A stretch of DNA of 64,000 bases from Bacteroidota bacterium (GTDB lineage Bacteria; Bacteroidota; Bacteroidia; Chitinophagales; Chitinophagaceae). Shown one piece after another: positions 34,082 through 43,900 of this stretch. Both the position numbers and the translations under genes were made by a program. The stretch spans positions 124,001-188,000 of the forward strand of contig JAEWHC010000004.1 of assembly GCA_023387985.1 (NCBI GenBank). The letters run 5' to 3'. The notes beneath the pieces are model-generated. The model saw nothing but the letters and a program-made list of their open reading frames with translations, did not search any database and had not been told where the DNA came from. How positions within the stretch are numbered: the first letter of the stretch is position 1; the number at the start of each line of letters is the position of its first letter.

Positions 34082-34451
34082 CCCCTTTGTATTTTGCGTT
34101 AAATAAAAGCCGGATTAAAAAGCAATTCAATAAGAGAGGTCCAATCCGCCCGGGGGCTGCTCCGGGCTGAAATCCTGGCTGGGTAGTTCATACGTTTTAA
34201 GATTTCCCCAAATTAAGAATCTGTTTCACCCCTAGCTGACCACGAAAATCAAAAGGTACCGGTGGAATCGTTTTATGTTTGGGAAAAAGCTTCGCATGGT
34301 ACATTCATTGCGGGCTATTCCGAAAACTGTTCATTTTTATAATCCAAAGTGAATATGAATCGCTGATCAGATTCCCGAAATTTCACTTTATGCAAACCGT
34401 CCTTATTCCGCTCCTCATCGGTGGACAGCTTTTGCGTGTCTATAAAATTGC
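34082..34451. other. Intergenic region, no feature recognised
   Basis: 370 bases between two convergent genes. Contains a GC-rich patch (CCGCCCGGGGGCTGCTCCGGG near 34147-34167) that might form a hairpin, but without a T-run. No coding frame with recognisable content was seen. Confidence 0.45.
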
Positions 34452-35219
34452 TCATTTTTGGCTATACATATCCAGCGCGTCAATTTGAGATTTATATTTT
34501 GATGGCAGTATTAGGTTTCGGATATGTTTGTCCAGATTGCGCCGCCTGCTCACCTTGTAAAGCGGGATTGCGTATTTCAGCCAATCCCTTGTATCAAAGT
34601 TTAGTAAAACCCTGACACGAGGAGGTACCAGGAGTTTCTGCGCTTCAATTAAAAGTTTGAATCTGGCCGGACCGAGGTGTTTTCGATATTGTTTATACAA
34701 GTCGCGGCTCAGGTTGCTTTTAGTAAGGTCCTCCAACAGGTGTTTTTCCCGCATGGGCAACCATTCTTTATAAGTTGCCGGGAGTGCTTTCAGATTCATG
34801 CCCGCTCCCACCCGGTAAAATACCTCGTAAACTTCTTCTTTTTCCTCCCAGGACAATTTGCGTTCCAGCAATTCATAGGCCGTTATGGAATAGAAGATCA
34901 ACATAAACAATACATCGCGGTAAGCCCATTCGGGAATTTCTTCGCCCCGTCTCTTTTCCACCGCCAGGTGAATCTGGTTAATGGTCCCGATTGCTTTTAT
35001 TGCTTCGGTTTCCGGGGAAAATACGATGCGCCTGGCATAAGAAACCGTTGAAAACAATCGCCCGATTGGATCCTTCGGCAACTTGCCGGTAAAATATAAC
35101 CAGTCTACAGCCTTGTTCAGGGCAAATTCAGCAGAAGCCCCTGCAAAAATGAAGAGGATGACATCGCTGGTACCCCAAATCTTACGTACGATCGAATCTT
35201 CCCTCACAAAACCCGTCAT
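34452..35219 (-). CDS. MpaB/DUF2236-family protein (putative haem oxygenase-like)
   Basis: A 255-residue protein resembling the MpaB/latex-clearing (DUF2236) family. Matching blocks are FVREDSIVRKIWGTSDVILF, AGASAEFALNKAV, PIGRLFSTVSYARRIVF and INQIHLAVEKRRGEEIPEWA, followed by a WAYRDVLFMLIFYSITAYEL helix. These proteins are b-type haem oxygenases in characterised cases; the conserved His in the QIH segment is present. The ATG at 35219 is preferred to the TTG at 35240. It is convergent with the cupin gene. The specific substrate cannot be told. Confidence 0.65.
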   Translation of the reverse strand: MTGFVREDSIVRKIWGTSDVILFIFAGASAEFALNKAVDWLYFTGKLPKDPIGRLFSTVSYARRIVFSPETEAIKAIGTINQIHLAVEKRRGEEIPEWAYRDVLFMLIFYSITAYELLERKLSWEEKEEVYEVFYRVGAGMNLKALPATYKEWLPMREKHLLEDLTKSNLSRDLYKQYRKHLGPARFKLLIEAQKLLVPPRVRVLLNFDTRDWLKYAIPLYKVSRRRNLDKHIRNLILPSKYKSQIDALDMYSQK

Positions 35220-35443
35220 GGTTTCAATTTTAAAATCCAAAAGTAGTTTAATACTTTGAAAAACAAAGTGCTTTTCAAAATTTTATGTCTCACTTCATTT
35301 TTCAAAAAATTGGGCTGAACGAATTGAAAAAAACGGATAAGTCGTCTTATTTCCTGTGGTAGTAATATAAAATTGCCAATGGTAAATTTTCTAATTTTAG
35401 ACCGTGATTTTCTACACTTAACCAATAACTGTTTTTAAATTTT

Positions 35444-37939
35444 ATGAGAAAAGTTACACTGAGCCTTGCTTTATTGTTCTGCAGTCTTTATCTCCTGGCA
35501 CAAACCCCGATTACCCAGGCGGATTACCAGGCGGCATCGCGCTTTTCGCCAACTAAGGTGAACAAAATGGTTTTTAGCACCAATGTGGATCCCCACTGGC
35601 TGAAAAAGTTAAACCGATTTTGGTACACCTACGAAACTCCGGACAATAAGCAATGGTGGATCGTGGATCCTGCTAAAGCGCAAAAGAAACTGATGTTTGA
35701 CAATACCGAACTGGCTGCACGGCTAACCCGTATTGTAAAAGATCCGATGGATGCCCAGAATCTAAATATCGACAGCCTGCGTTTCATAAAAGATGAAAAC
35801 TGGATACAGTTTGAAGTAAAGAGCACCGAGGAAATCGAGAAAAAAGATACAACCAAAGCGGCTGGCGATACCACTGCCCGCAAGCGAAACGCTTCAAGCA
35901 AGGAGCGCAAAACCTTTTATTTCGAGTATAACATCAATACCCGGGAACTGGTAGAACTCAATGATTTCACCAAGCCCAAACGCAAGCCGGGCTGGGCAAA
36001 TATTTCGCCCGACGGGCAAACCATCATTTTTTCAAAAAAACACAATCTCTACTGGATGGACAAAGCCAATTATGAAAAAGCTTTGAAAAATGAAGAAGAC
36101 AGTACCATTGTAGAGCACCAGATTACCACAGATGGAGAAGAAAATTTTGGTTACGGCGGTGGCCGTGGAGAAAACAACGTGGAAAAAGAAAAGAATAAAG
36201 ACAAGCGGAAATCCGCATTCATTCTGTGGTCACCCGATTCACAAAAATTCATCATGACCCGTACCGACGAGCGTCATGTAAAAGACCTCTGGGTCATCAA
36301 CAGCATTGCAAGCCCACGACCCACATTGGAGACTTATAAATACCAGATGCCGGGTGAAAAAGAAAACCCGATCCGTTACCTATTGCTTTTTGACGTAGCT
36401 ACCAAGACCCAAAAAGAACTTGATGTAAAACTGTTTAAAGACCAGGAAATCGGCCTTTGGTCAGCACCTCAGATGCAAAGCACCCGCGATGACGACTGGC
36501 GCCCTTCCGTCTGGCATGGCACAAACGCCAAAGTTTATTTCTACCGCACCAGCCGCGACCTAAAACGCATTGATGTTTGTGTTGTGGAAATACCTTCCGG
36601 AGAGGTAAAAACACTGATTGAGGAACGCATGAATACCTATGTGGAAATCCGTAGACCGGGGCTGGTGAATGGAGGAAAAGAGCTCATACACTGGAGCGAA
36701 CAAGACGGCTGGGCACATTTTTACCTCTACGATGAAAACGGGAAATTGAAGAACCAGATTACTTCCGGAGGCTGGCATAGTGAAGACATTGAAAGCATTG
36801 ATGAAAAGAAACGCGTGCTGTATTTTACGGCCAACGGCAGAGAGGAAGGTGAAGATCCCTATCTGCTGCATTTGTACCGGGTAAATTTTGATGGTTCGGG
36901 TCTGCGCTTGTTGAATCCGGGCGCTTTTGAGAACAGCGTTAGCATAGATGACAACAGCCTCTATTTCGTCAACAATTCAAGCACCGTTCATTCTGCTCCC
37001 AAATCGGCATTGTACAATACGGAAGGCCGAAAGATCCTTGACCTGGAAAACGCTGACCTCAGTTCATTGTTCGGGGCAGGTTATAAGTATCCCGAAGTAT
37101 TTAAAGTAAAGGCCAACGACGGCCGGACCGATCTCTATGGCGTAATGTACAAGCCATACGATTTTGATTCAACCAAAAAATATCCCATTATCGCCTATGT
37201 TTATCCAGGGCCGCAAACCGAGGCGGTAAATAAGGCCTGGGGCCGCAGTATGGACCGCACAGACCGCCTGGCACAAGCCGGTTTCATTGTGATTACGGTA
37301 GGCAACCGTGGCGGGCATCCAAGCCGCTCCAAGTGGTATCACAATTTTGGCTATGGCAACCTCCGCGATTATGGTCTTGCGGATAAAAAAGCGGCCATTG
37401 AGCAACTTGCCAACCGCCATGACTTCATTGACATCAACCGTGTGGGCATTCACGGCCATTCAGGAGGTGGATTTATGAGCGCCGCAGCATTGATGGTGTA
37501 TCCTGATTTCTTTAAGGTAGCAGTATCAAATGCCGGTAACCATGACAATGCCATTTACAACCGCTGGTGGAGCGAAAAGCATCATGGCGTGAAAGAAGTA
37601 ATCAGCGATAAAGGCGATACCACATTTGTCTATGCCATTGAGAACAACCAGGATCTTGCGAAAAACCTCAAAGGCAAGTTGCTGCTCACCCATGGCGATA
37701 TCGACAATAACGTACATCCGGCGAATACCCTTCGTGTGGCCAACGCCCTGATGCATGCCAACAAACGGTTTGACATGATCATTCTTCCGGGCCAAAGGCA
37801 TGGCTACGGCAACCTGAGCGAATACTGGTTCTGGAGAATGGTAGATTACTTCAGCGAGCACCTTCTCGGGGATAAACACGATGAGGTTGACATACTGGAA
37901 ATGAACCGGGAGGTTGAATTGAACAATAAAAAGAGGTAA
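35444..37939 (+). CDS. S9 (DPP-IV-like) prolyl oligopeptidase family peptidase
   Basis: An 831-residue exported serine peptidase. The signal peptide is LSLALLFCSLYLLAQ. An N-terminal eight-bladed-type propeller (about 60-540) is followed by an alpha/beta-hydrolase domain. The catalytic triad appears as Ser673 (HGHSGGGF), Asp754 (HGDIDNNVH) and His786 (PGQRHGYG). A basic insert in the propeller is rich in Lys/Asn/Glu (ENNVEKEKNKDKRKSAF). It is expected to remove dipeptides in the periplasm. It is separated from the next gene by a paired palindromic repeat. Confidence 0.92.
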   Translation: MRKVTLSLALLFCSLYLLAQTPITQADYQAASRFSPTKVNKMVFSTNVDPHWLKKLNRFWYTYETPDNKQWWIVDPAKAQKKLMFDNTELAARLTRIVKDPMDAQNLNIDSLRFIKDENWIQFEVKSTEEIEKKDTTKAAGDTTARKRNASSKERKTFYFEYNINTRELVELNDFTKPKRKPGWANISPDGQTIIFSKKHNLYWMDKANYEKALKNEEDSTIVEHQITTDGEENFGYGGGRGENNVEKEKNKDKRKSAFILWSPDSQKFIMTRTDERHVKDLWVINSIASPRPTLETYKYQMPGEKENPIRYLLLFDVATKTQKELDVKLFKDQEIGLWSAPQMQSTRDDDWRPSVWHGTNAKVYFYRTSRDLKRIDVCVVEIPSGEVKTLIEERMNTYVEIRRPGLVNGGKELIHWSEQDGWAHFYLYDENGKLKNQITSGGWHSEDIESIDEKKRVLYFTANGREEGEDPYLLHLYRVNFDGSGLRLLNPGAFENSVSIDDNSLYFVNNSSTVHSAPKSALYNTEGRKILDLENADLSSLFGAGYKYPEVFKVKANDGRTDLYGVMYKPYDFDSTKKYPIIAYVYPGPQTEAVNKAWGRSMDRTDRLAQAGFIVITVGNRGGHPSRSKWYHNFGYGNLRDYGLADKKAAIEQLANRHDFIDINRVGIHGHSGGGFMSAAALMVYPDFFKVAVSNAGNHDNAIYNRWWSEKHHGVKEVISDKGDTTFVYAIENNQDLAKNLKGKLLLTHGDIDNNVHPANTLRVANALMHANKRFDMIILPGQRHGYGNLSEYWFWRMVDYFSEHLLGDKHDEVDILEMNREVELNNKKR

Positions 37940-37950
37940 TTTTTTTTGCG

Positions 37951-37988
37951 GTCCCGATGAATCGGGAGCAGTCCCGATGGATCGGGAG
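37951..37988. repeat. Tandem pair of 20-bp palindromic repeats (TCCCGA-N4-TCGGGA)
   Basis: Two adjacent copies, GTCCCGATGAATCGGGAGCA and GTCCCGATGGATCGGGAGTA, form two hairpins 12 bases after the S9 peptidase stop. The same TCCCGA/TCGGGA core is present in the D-loop position of each tRNA-like unit at 33203-33496, so this is a dispersed palindromic element. Confidence 0.85.
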
Positions 37989-38100
37989 TAAATTATGGAT
38001 TGCAGGATTACGGTGCAGAATTCCTGCAGAACCAATCCAGAACCGCAAGGATTATTATGGCGGTAACATTTTAATACAAAAGATTAAAAAAATAATCTTT

Positions 38101-40125
38101 ATGAAAAGGTTCATGATTTTTCAAGCAATGCTAATGGCAGTAATTGCAGGTTGTTCACCAGCAAAAAGCCAGGTGGACCAACCCAATCCGGCCGAAGACA
38201 AACTCCCTAAAGTACAACGCGAATTCCGTGCAGCATGGATTGCAACGGTAGCCAATATCAACTGGCCAAGCAAGCCCGGCATACCAGTGGAGCAGCAAAA
38301 AGCCGAGGCGATTGCATTGCTGGATTTCTTAAAAATGCATAATTTCAACGCCGCCATTTTCCAGATCAGGCCACAAGCTGATGCCTTGTACAACAGCAGC
38401 CTCGAACCCTGGTCTTACTACCTCACGGGTGAGCAGGGTAAAGCACCCTCGCCCTATTATGACCCCCTGGAATTTTGGGTTGAAGAAGCCCATAACCGGG
38501 GAATTGAATTGCATGTATGGTTAAATCCTTACCGGGCCCATCATGTATCTGGCGGACCGGTGAGCGATGTTTCCTGGGTGAAGAAAAGGCCCGACCTGGT
38601 ACATTTTCTGAAGGAAGGTTATTGGTGGTTTGACCCCTCAATGAAGGAGGTACAGGATCACGGTGTTGCAGTTGTGAGAGATATTGTGAAGCGTTACGAT
38701 ATCGACGGGGTGCATTTTGACGATTATTTTTATCCTTATGCCTCCTACAATTTAAATGAAGATTTTCCCGATAGCCTCAGTTGGAATACTTATGTTGCCG
38801 GAGGGGGAAAAATGTCTCTTGGCGATTGGCGGAGAAACAGTGTGAATGTATTTATTGAAAGGGTTTATAACGAGATCAAAAAAGAAAAGAAGCACGTGAA
38901 ATTTGGCCTGAGTCCTTTTGGAATCTGGCGGCCGGGCTATCCTGAATCTGTTGGGGGCTTTGATCAGTACGAACAACTGTACGCGGATGCAAAATTGTGG
39001 TTGAATAAAGGCTGGATTGATTATTTCACTCCGCAATTGTATTGGCCAATTACCCGGCAGGCCCAAAGCTTTCCGGTATTGCTGGGCTGGTGGTCTGGCG
39101 AAAATTATATGAAACGGCATTTGTGGCCTGGCATGAGTGTGGGCAGGGATACTGGCAGGTTAACCGTAATGGAAACGCTCAACCAAATCATGATCACCCG
39201 CGGCATGCTTCCCGAAAGCAATGGAGCGGTGCATTGGAGTATTTCCTCAGTTACACGCAATACAAACCTTGCAAATGCCCTGATCACAGGTGCTTACAGC
39301 CGCCCGGCTCTCGTACCTGCAAGTCCCTGGCTGGATAACACCGCACCGGATGCACCACAAATTTTCATTACACAAAAAGGCGATTCGGCAAACGTCGTAC
39401 TGTCGCATACCAATACAACGGATGTTTTTCACGCAGTAATCTATTATAAGTATGGAAGTAACTGGCAATATAAAGTCCTTAATAAAAATGAAACACTCCT
39501 TAAATTGCCTGTTTTATCGGGGAAGGAAAAATTAAATGGTATTGCCGCGACTGCGGTTGACCGAACCGGAAATGAAAGTAAACCGAAGTACTTTGTTCCG
39601 GAGTTGACCGCCATTGTTCCGCGCAATTTCTGGAATGCCGCAGATGCGAAGCCTTTTAAACAGCATGTGCCGGTTCGCATCACTGTGCATCATGAAGGCG
39701 GGCGTATTCTTGCCGATACGGCAAATGCAGCTAATCGTTTGAAAGCTGTACAAACTTGGAGTATGGGGCCCGAACGAAATTGGGCGGATATTCCTTACCA
39801 TTACCTTATTGCTGCTGATGGAACCGTGTTCGAAGGCAGAAATGTTTTAACAGTCGGAGAAACCAACACAGAATACGATCCCACCGGGCATTTGCTAATC
39901 AGTTTCCTGGGAAATTATGAACAACAAGAAGCTGGTCCTGAATTGAAAGAGGTACTTGCGAACCTCATTACGCATTTTTGCCGCCAATACACGATTTCTC
40001 CGGACAGCATTGCCACACATCGCGATTACAGTAAAATGACCACCTGTCCCGGTAAAAATCTCTATCCCTGGTTTGAAGATGGCAGCCTGGTGAATATGGT
40101 AAAAACAAGGTTATCCCTTCACTAA
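38101..40125 (+). CDS. GHL10 glycoside hydrolase fused to N-acetylmuramoyl-L-alanine amidase
   Basis: A 674-residue lipoprotein-like protein (signal ending in VIAGC). Residues about 35-360 form a GHL10/DigH-type glycosidase domain (REFRAAWIATVANINWPSKP, FQIRPQADALYNSSLEPW, ELHVWLNPYRAH, DGVHFDDYFYPY). A beta-rich linker domain (about 410-500) follows. The C-terminal Amidase_2 domain (about 520-674) has likely zinc ligands His530 (TVHHEGG), His640 (ATHRDY) and Cys649 (TTCPGKN). DigH-type enzymes cut peptide-free glycan, and amidases make that substrate, so the two activities would fit together. The ATG at 38101 is chosen because upstream residues lie in palindromic repeats. Confidence 0.88.
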   Translation: MKRFMIFQAMLMAVIAGCSPAKSQVDQPNPAEDKLPKVQREFRAAWIATVANINWPSKPGIPVEQQKAEAIALLDFLKMHNFNAAIFQIRPQADALYNSSLEPWSYYLTGEQGKAPSPYYDPLEFWVEEAHNRGIELHVWLNPYRAHHVSGGPVSDVSWVKKRPDLVHFLKEGYWWFDPSMKEVQDHGVAVVRDIVKRYDIDGVHFDDYFYPYASYNLNEDFPDSLSWNTYVAGGGKMSLGDWRRNSVNVFIERVYNEIKKEKKHVKFGLSPFGIWRPGYPESVGGFDQYEQLYADAKLWLNKGWIDYFTPQLYWPITRQAQSFPVLLGWWSGENYMKRHLWPGMSVGRDTGRLTVMETLNQIMITRGMLPESNGAVHWSISSVTRNTNLANALITGAYSRPALVPASPWLDNTAPDAPQIFITQKGDSANVVLSHTNTTDVFHAVIYYKYGSNWQYKVLNKNETLLKLPVLSGKEKLNGIAATAVDRTGNESKPKYFVPELTAIVPRNFWNAADAKPFKQHVPVRITVHHEGGRILADTANAANRLKAVQTWSMGPERNWADIPYHYLIAADGTVFEGRNVLTVGETNTEYDPTGHLLISFLGNYEQQEAGPELKEVLANLITHFCRQYTISPDSIATHRDYSKMTTCPGKNLYPWFEDGSLVNMVKTRLSLH

Positions 40126-40493
40126 ATTTTTCTTTGGTTCATTAAAAATGGTTATTTAATATTTCATGATTAAATACAGCTTTAATAAATATCATTTATC
40201 TTCTTTGATGAACAGAAGCGCAACTGTTGCGGGCGTACAGGGCATTGTGCTGTTATATACCAAACGTGAAGATTCGACAACGGCACCCGTTGCAAGCCGC
40301 CGGAACAGTTATCCCATTTCTGGATATACAATCGAAAAATAAGGGATAATTGGGCCTATCCTGACCCAATCTCTGACCAGGCATATCTGCTAATAAAAAG
40401 CGTGGATAATAATGTGTCAAAAGCACACAATAAATTCAATTTCCTTACCTACTTTTGAAAAGTAAATTTATTTCAAAAGCCTCAACGATCATT
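40126..40493. other. Intergenic region, no feature recognised
   Basis: About 370 A/T-rich bases between the GHL10-amidase and the SLC45-like transporter. No gene, tRNA or terminator was recognised. It may hold the promoter for the maltodextrin pair. Confidence 0.45.
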
Positions 40494-41867
40494 ATGGCAG
40501 TTTCTGTCTCTCCTTCGCCTAAGCCGGAATTCCTGGCTAAACCCCGTTTATCCCTTGCACAAATTATCAACATGAGTGTAGGATTTTTAGGCATCCAAAT
40601 GGCTTTCGGTTTGCAGAATGGAAATGCCAGCCGGATCCTTGCCAATTTCGGCGCCGACGTTCATGAGCTTTCCTGGTTTTGGCTTGTTGCGCCTTTAACG
40701 GGGCTTATTGTGCAGCCAATCATAGGCCATATGGGCGATCATACCTGGACGAGAATGGGCCGTCGCAAACCCTATTTCCTCATCGGTTCCTTGTTTTGCG
40801 CTTTGGGACTTATTTTTCTTCCAAACTCCGCTGCGGTATCTAATTATATGACAGCAAATGTGCTTCTTTTCGCAGTGATCTTTCTGGCCATGATGGATGC
40901 TTCTGTAAACGTGGCGATGGAACCATTCCGGGCTTTGGTTGGAGATCTCCTGCCAAAAGAACAAGGTACCGTCGGCTTCAGCGTACAAACCATTTTGATT
41001 GGAGTTGGCGCCGTGATCGGTTCCGCCTTACCCGGACTGTTTACCAAAATGGGGATTTCCAATGTGGCAGCCGAAGGATATGTACCCATGAATGTGGTTT
41101 ATTCATTTTATACCGGGGCAGCGGTATTGATCGCTTCCATTTTATATACGATAATTACCACCCGTGAATATCCGCCAACGCAGATGCGGGCATTTGCCGG
41201 GGAAGCAGAGCCGCAAACCAAGCCGGGATTCGGCGAAATGTTTCGTGATTTCGGACGCATTCCAAAAACCATGAAACAATTGGGTTGGGTACAGTTCTTT
41301 AGTTGGTTTTCCCTTTTTACCATGTGGGTATTTACCACAAGCGCTATCGCCACCCACCACTATGGGTTAAGTCCGGATGATACGAGCTCACAAACTTTCA
41401 GTAATGCCGGAGACTATGTGAGCAACCTGTTTGGCCTTTATAATTTCTTTGCCATTCCATTTGCTTTTTTACTGATACCGGTTGCCCGGAAATTCGGAAA
41501 AAAACAGGTGCATGCCCTCGCACTCGTCTGTGGTGGCCTGGGACTGATCTCCATGTACCTGCTGCCCAAAGAAATGCTCTGGATCAGTATGCTGGGCATT
41601 GGTTTCGCCTGGGCAAGCATACTGGCTATGCCATACGCCATGCTGATTGAAAGCCTGCCGCAAACCAAGATGGGCATTTATATGGGCATCTTCAATTTTT
41701 TCATTGTCATTCCACAGATCATCAATGCCATCATTGGCGGACCTATAGTGAGCGGTTTGTTTGGAAAGCAAGCCATTTACTATGTAGTTATCGGCGGATT
41801 ATTCATGCTGCTTGGCGCATTTTTTACCACACGGGTAGAATTGGATAAAGAAAACAATTTAGGTTAA
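40494..41867 (+). CDS. SLC45-type MFS sugar transporter
   Basis: A 457-residue, 12-helix major facilitator. The cytoplasmic loop 2-3 motif GHMGDHTWTRMGRRKP is characteristic of the SLC45/sucrose-maltose transporter group. Other blocks are SVGFLGIQMAFGLQNGNASR in helix 1 and DASVNVAMEPFRALVGDLLP. It probably imports di- or maltooligosaccharides with protons. The ATG at 40494 is preferred over a TTG at 40455. It sits 40 bases upstream of a GH13 amylase gene, as in other Bacteroidota maltodextrin loci. Confidence 0.88.
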   Translation: MAVSVSPSPKPEFLAKPRLSLAQIINMSVGFLGIQMAFGLQNGNASRILANFGADVHELSWFWLVAPLTGLIVQPIIGHMGDHTWTRMGRRKPYFLIGSLFCALGLIFLPNSAAVSNYMTANVLLFAVIFLAMMDASVNVAMEPFRALVGDLLPKEQGTVGFSVQTILIGVGAVIGSALPGLFTKMGISNVAAEGYVPMNVVYSFYTGAAVLIASILYTIITTREYPPTQMRAFAGEAEPQTKPGFGEMFRDFGRIPKTMKQLGWVQFFSWFSLFTMWVFTTSAIATHHYGLSPDDTSSQTFSNAGDYVSNLFGLYNFFAIPFAFLLIPVARKFGKKQVHALALVCGGLGLISMYLLPKEMLWISMLGIGFAWASILAMPYAMLIESLPQTKMGIYMGIFNFFIVIPQIINAIIGGPIVSGLFGKQAIYYVVIGGLFMLLGAFFTTRVELDKENNLG

Positions 41868-41907
41868 GTCCTTATAAATGATGAAAAATTTCGGGATAAC
41901 AAGTACT

Positions 41908-43794
41908 ATGAAAAGAATATTTTTAATAATCACCTTCCTGCTGGTTAACGTCTTTGCATTTACGCAGGAAAAGGCCACCTACCCCAGCCATTGGTGGACA
42001 AATATGAAGTACAATAAAGTCCAGGTTTTATTGCATAGCCCGGGCATAAATGCTTCAGGTGCAAAAGTGAATGTTCGGTATAAGAATGTGGTGCTTGAAA
42101 AAGTAACCCGGGCGGAAAGCCTCAATTACCTGGTGGTTGATCTTTGGATTAAACCTAAAGCAAAGCCCGGTATGGTAAGGATCAATGTAATGCATCCAAA
42201 CAAGACGGAGACCTTTGATTTTGAGCTGAAAGAACGCCGTTCTCAAAACGATGCCACGGTGAACCAGGGTGTGCATTCCGGCGATTTCGTATATCTGCTC
42301 ATGCCCGACCGTTTTTCCAATGGTGACCCGTCCAACGACGTGATCCGCAGCTATCGCGATACCATCAGTGACCCCAAGAATTCCAACGCCCATCAGGGCG
42401 GTGATTTGGCCGGTGTACAAAATAAACTGGATTACCTGAATGCCCTCGGGGTCACCACCATCTGGATGTGCCCGGTTTTGGAAAATGATATGCCTTGGAA
42501 AATAGAACCCGCCGGACCTATAAGCGGATACCATGGTTATTGGATTACCAACCACTACCAGGTAGACAAGCGCTTTGGGGGAAATGAAGCCTACAAAAAA
42601 CTGGTAAGCGCCGCACATTCAAAAGGAATGAAAGTGATACAGGACGCCGTTTACAATCACGTGGGTGATGAACATTTCCTTTTCCGTGATCAGCCATTTA
42701 AAAACATGTTCAATCATTGGAACCAATATACCGGCGCCAACCACCGCGAAGAAGCCATTTTTAATCCGTACATGAACCAAAAGGACAGGAAAATCATGCT
42801 GGAAGGCTGGTTCACTCCTCACCTGCCCGACCTAAACCTCGCCAATCCATATATGGCCAAATTTATGATACAGGCGCACTTGTGGAATACGGAAGAATTT
42901 GGCATAGACGGTTGGCGTGTGGACACTTACAAATATTGCGATGAGCAATTTTTGAATGACATAAACAACGCGTTGTTTGCCGATTTTCCAGGATTGACCG
43001 CCTTTGGTGAAGCCTGGTGCAATACCGTTACCGGAAGCGCTTATTTTACAGAAAACAACATCAGTAATCTTCCGTTCAACCACAATATGCCCGGGGTTAC
43101 CGACTTCCCTTTACAAAGCGGGATGATGGCAGCAATAATGGATAACTACGGCTGGACAGACGGCGTAAATAAACTGATGATGACCCTTTCGCAGGATGTA
43201 CTGTACAAACAACCCATGAACAATTGCATTTTCCTTGATAACCATGATATGGACCGGTTTGCAACCATGATCAACGGTGACATGAACAAATACAAAATGG
43301 GAATGGGTATGTTGATGACGATGCGTGGAATTCCGCAAATCTATTTTGGCGCAGAAATGCTTTTGCAGAATATCGATGTGGAGGGCGATGGCAAAAAGCG
43401 TAACCCCATTCCCGGCGCGTTTCCCGGCGACAAGGTAAATAAATTTACCGCTGAGGGCAGGACCGCGAAAGAGAACGAAGCTTTCAATTATGTGAAAACC
43501 CTGGCGAATTTCCGGAAAAACAATGCCGCATTGAAATCCGGCCAAACCATTCATTTTTTACCTGAAAACGGTGTTTTCGTATATTTCAGAAAAAATGGAG
43601 ACAACAAGGTAATGTGCATCATCAATCAAAACAAGAGGGGAGTAACGGAACTGGATTTAAGCAGGTTTTCCGAGGTTACCGGCAGTCGTGCTGCCGCCAA
43701 AGATGTGATCAGCGGCCAGAGCCTTGTTTTGGAAGGCAAATTAACTTTGGAACCAGAAAGCATCCGGATCCTGCATTTGGATCCGGCCCGATAA
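41908..43794 (+). CDS. GH13 alpha-amylase/neopullulanase-type glycosidase, exported
   Basis: A 628-residue secreted enzyme. Signal peptide (IFLIITFLLVNVFAFTQ), an N-terminal cyclomaltodextrinase-type beta domain starting with PSHWWTNMKYNKVQVLLHSP, then the (beta/alpha)8 barrel. The catalytic residues are Asp339 (GWRVDTYKY), Glu368 (AFGEAWC) and Asp447 (LDNHDMDRF). A C-terminal beta domain ends the protein. It should hydrolyse starch-type alpha-glucans and supply the upstream SLC45 transporter. Alternative starts at 41878/41881 would add 9-10 residues before the signal. Confidence 0.92.
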   Translation: MKRIFLIITFLLVNVFAFTQEKATYPSHWWTNMKYNKVQVLLHSPGINASGAKVNVRYKNVVLEKVTRAESLNYLVVDLWIKPKAKPGMVRINVMHPNKTETFDFELKERRSQNDATVNQGVHSGDFVYLLMPDRFSNGDPSNDVIRSYRDTISDPKNSNAHQGGDLAGVQNKLDYLNALGVTTIWMCPVLENDMPWKIEPAGPISGYHGYWITNHYQVDKRFGGNEAYKKLVSAAHSKGMKVIQDAVYNHVGDEHFLFRDQPFKNMFNHWNQYTGANHREEAIFNPYMNQKDRKIMLEGWFTPHLPDLNLANPYMAKFMIQAHLWNTEEFGIDGWRVDTYKYCDEQFLNDINNALFADFPGLTAFGEAWCNTVTGSAYFTENNISNLPFNHNMPGVTDFPLQSGMMAAIMDNYGWTDGVNKLMMTLSQDVLYKQPMNNCIFLDNHDMDRFATMINGDMNKYKMGMGMLMTMRGIPQIYFGAEMLLQNIDVEGDGKKRNPIPGAFPGDKVNKFTAEGRTAKENEAFNYVKTLANFRKNNAALKSGQTIHFLPENGVFVYFRKNGDNKVMCIINQNKRGVTELDLSRFSEVTGSRAAAKDVISGQSLVLEGKLTLEPESIRILHLDPAR

Positions 43795-43900
43795 ACTTTA
43801 ATCCCATGCCTTTATTCGTCCGCTTGTTGCGCAAATTGGCCACAAAAAGTGGAAAAGTTTTAACGTGGCGTCAAAACCCTTTCAGCTACATTAGCCATTA

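Noticed and set aside
43806..43898. A 31-codon frame between the amylase and the transpeptidase-like gene
   Set aside because: Too short and without any recognisable feature; it may just be leader sequence.
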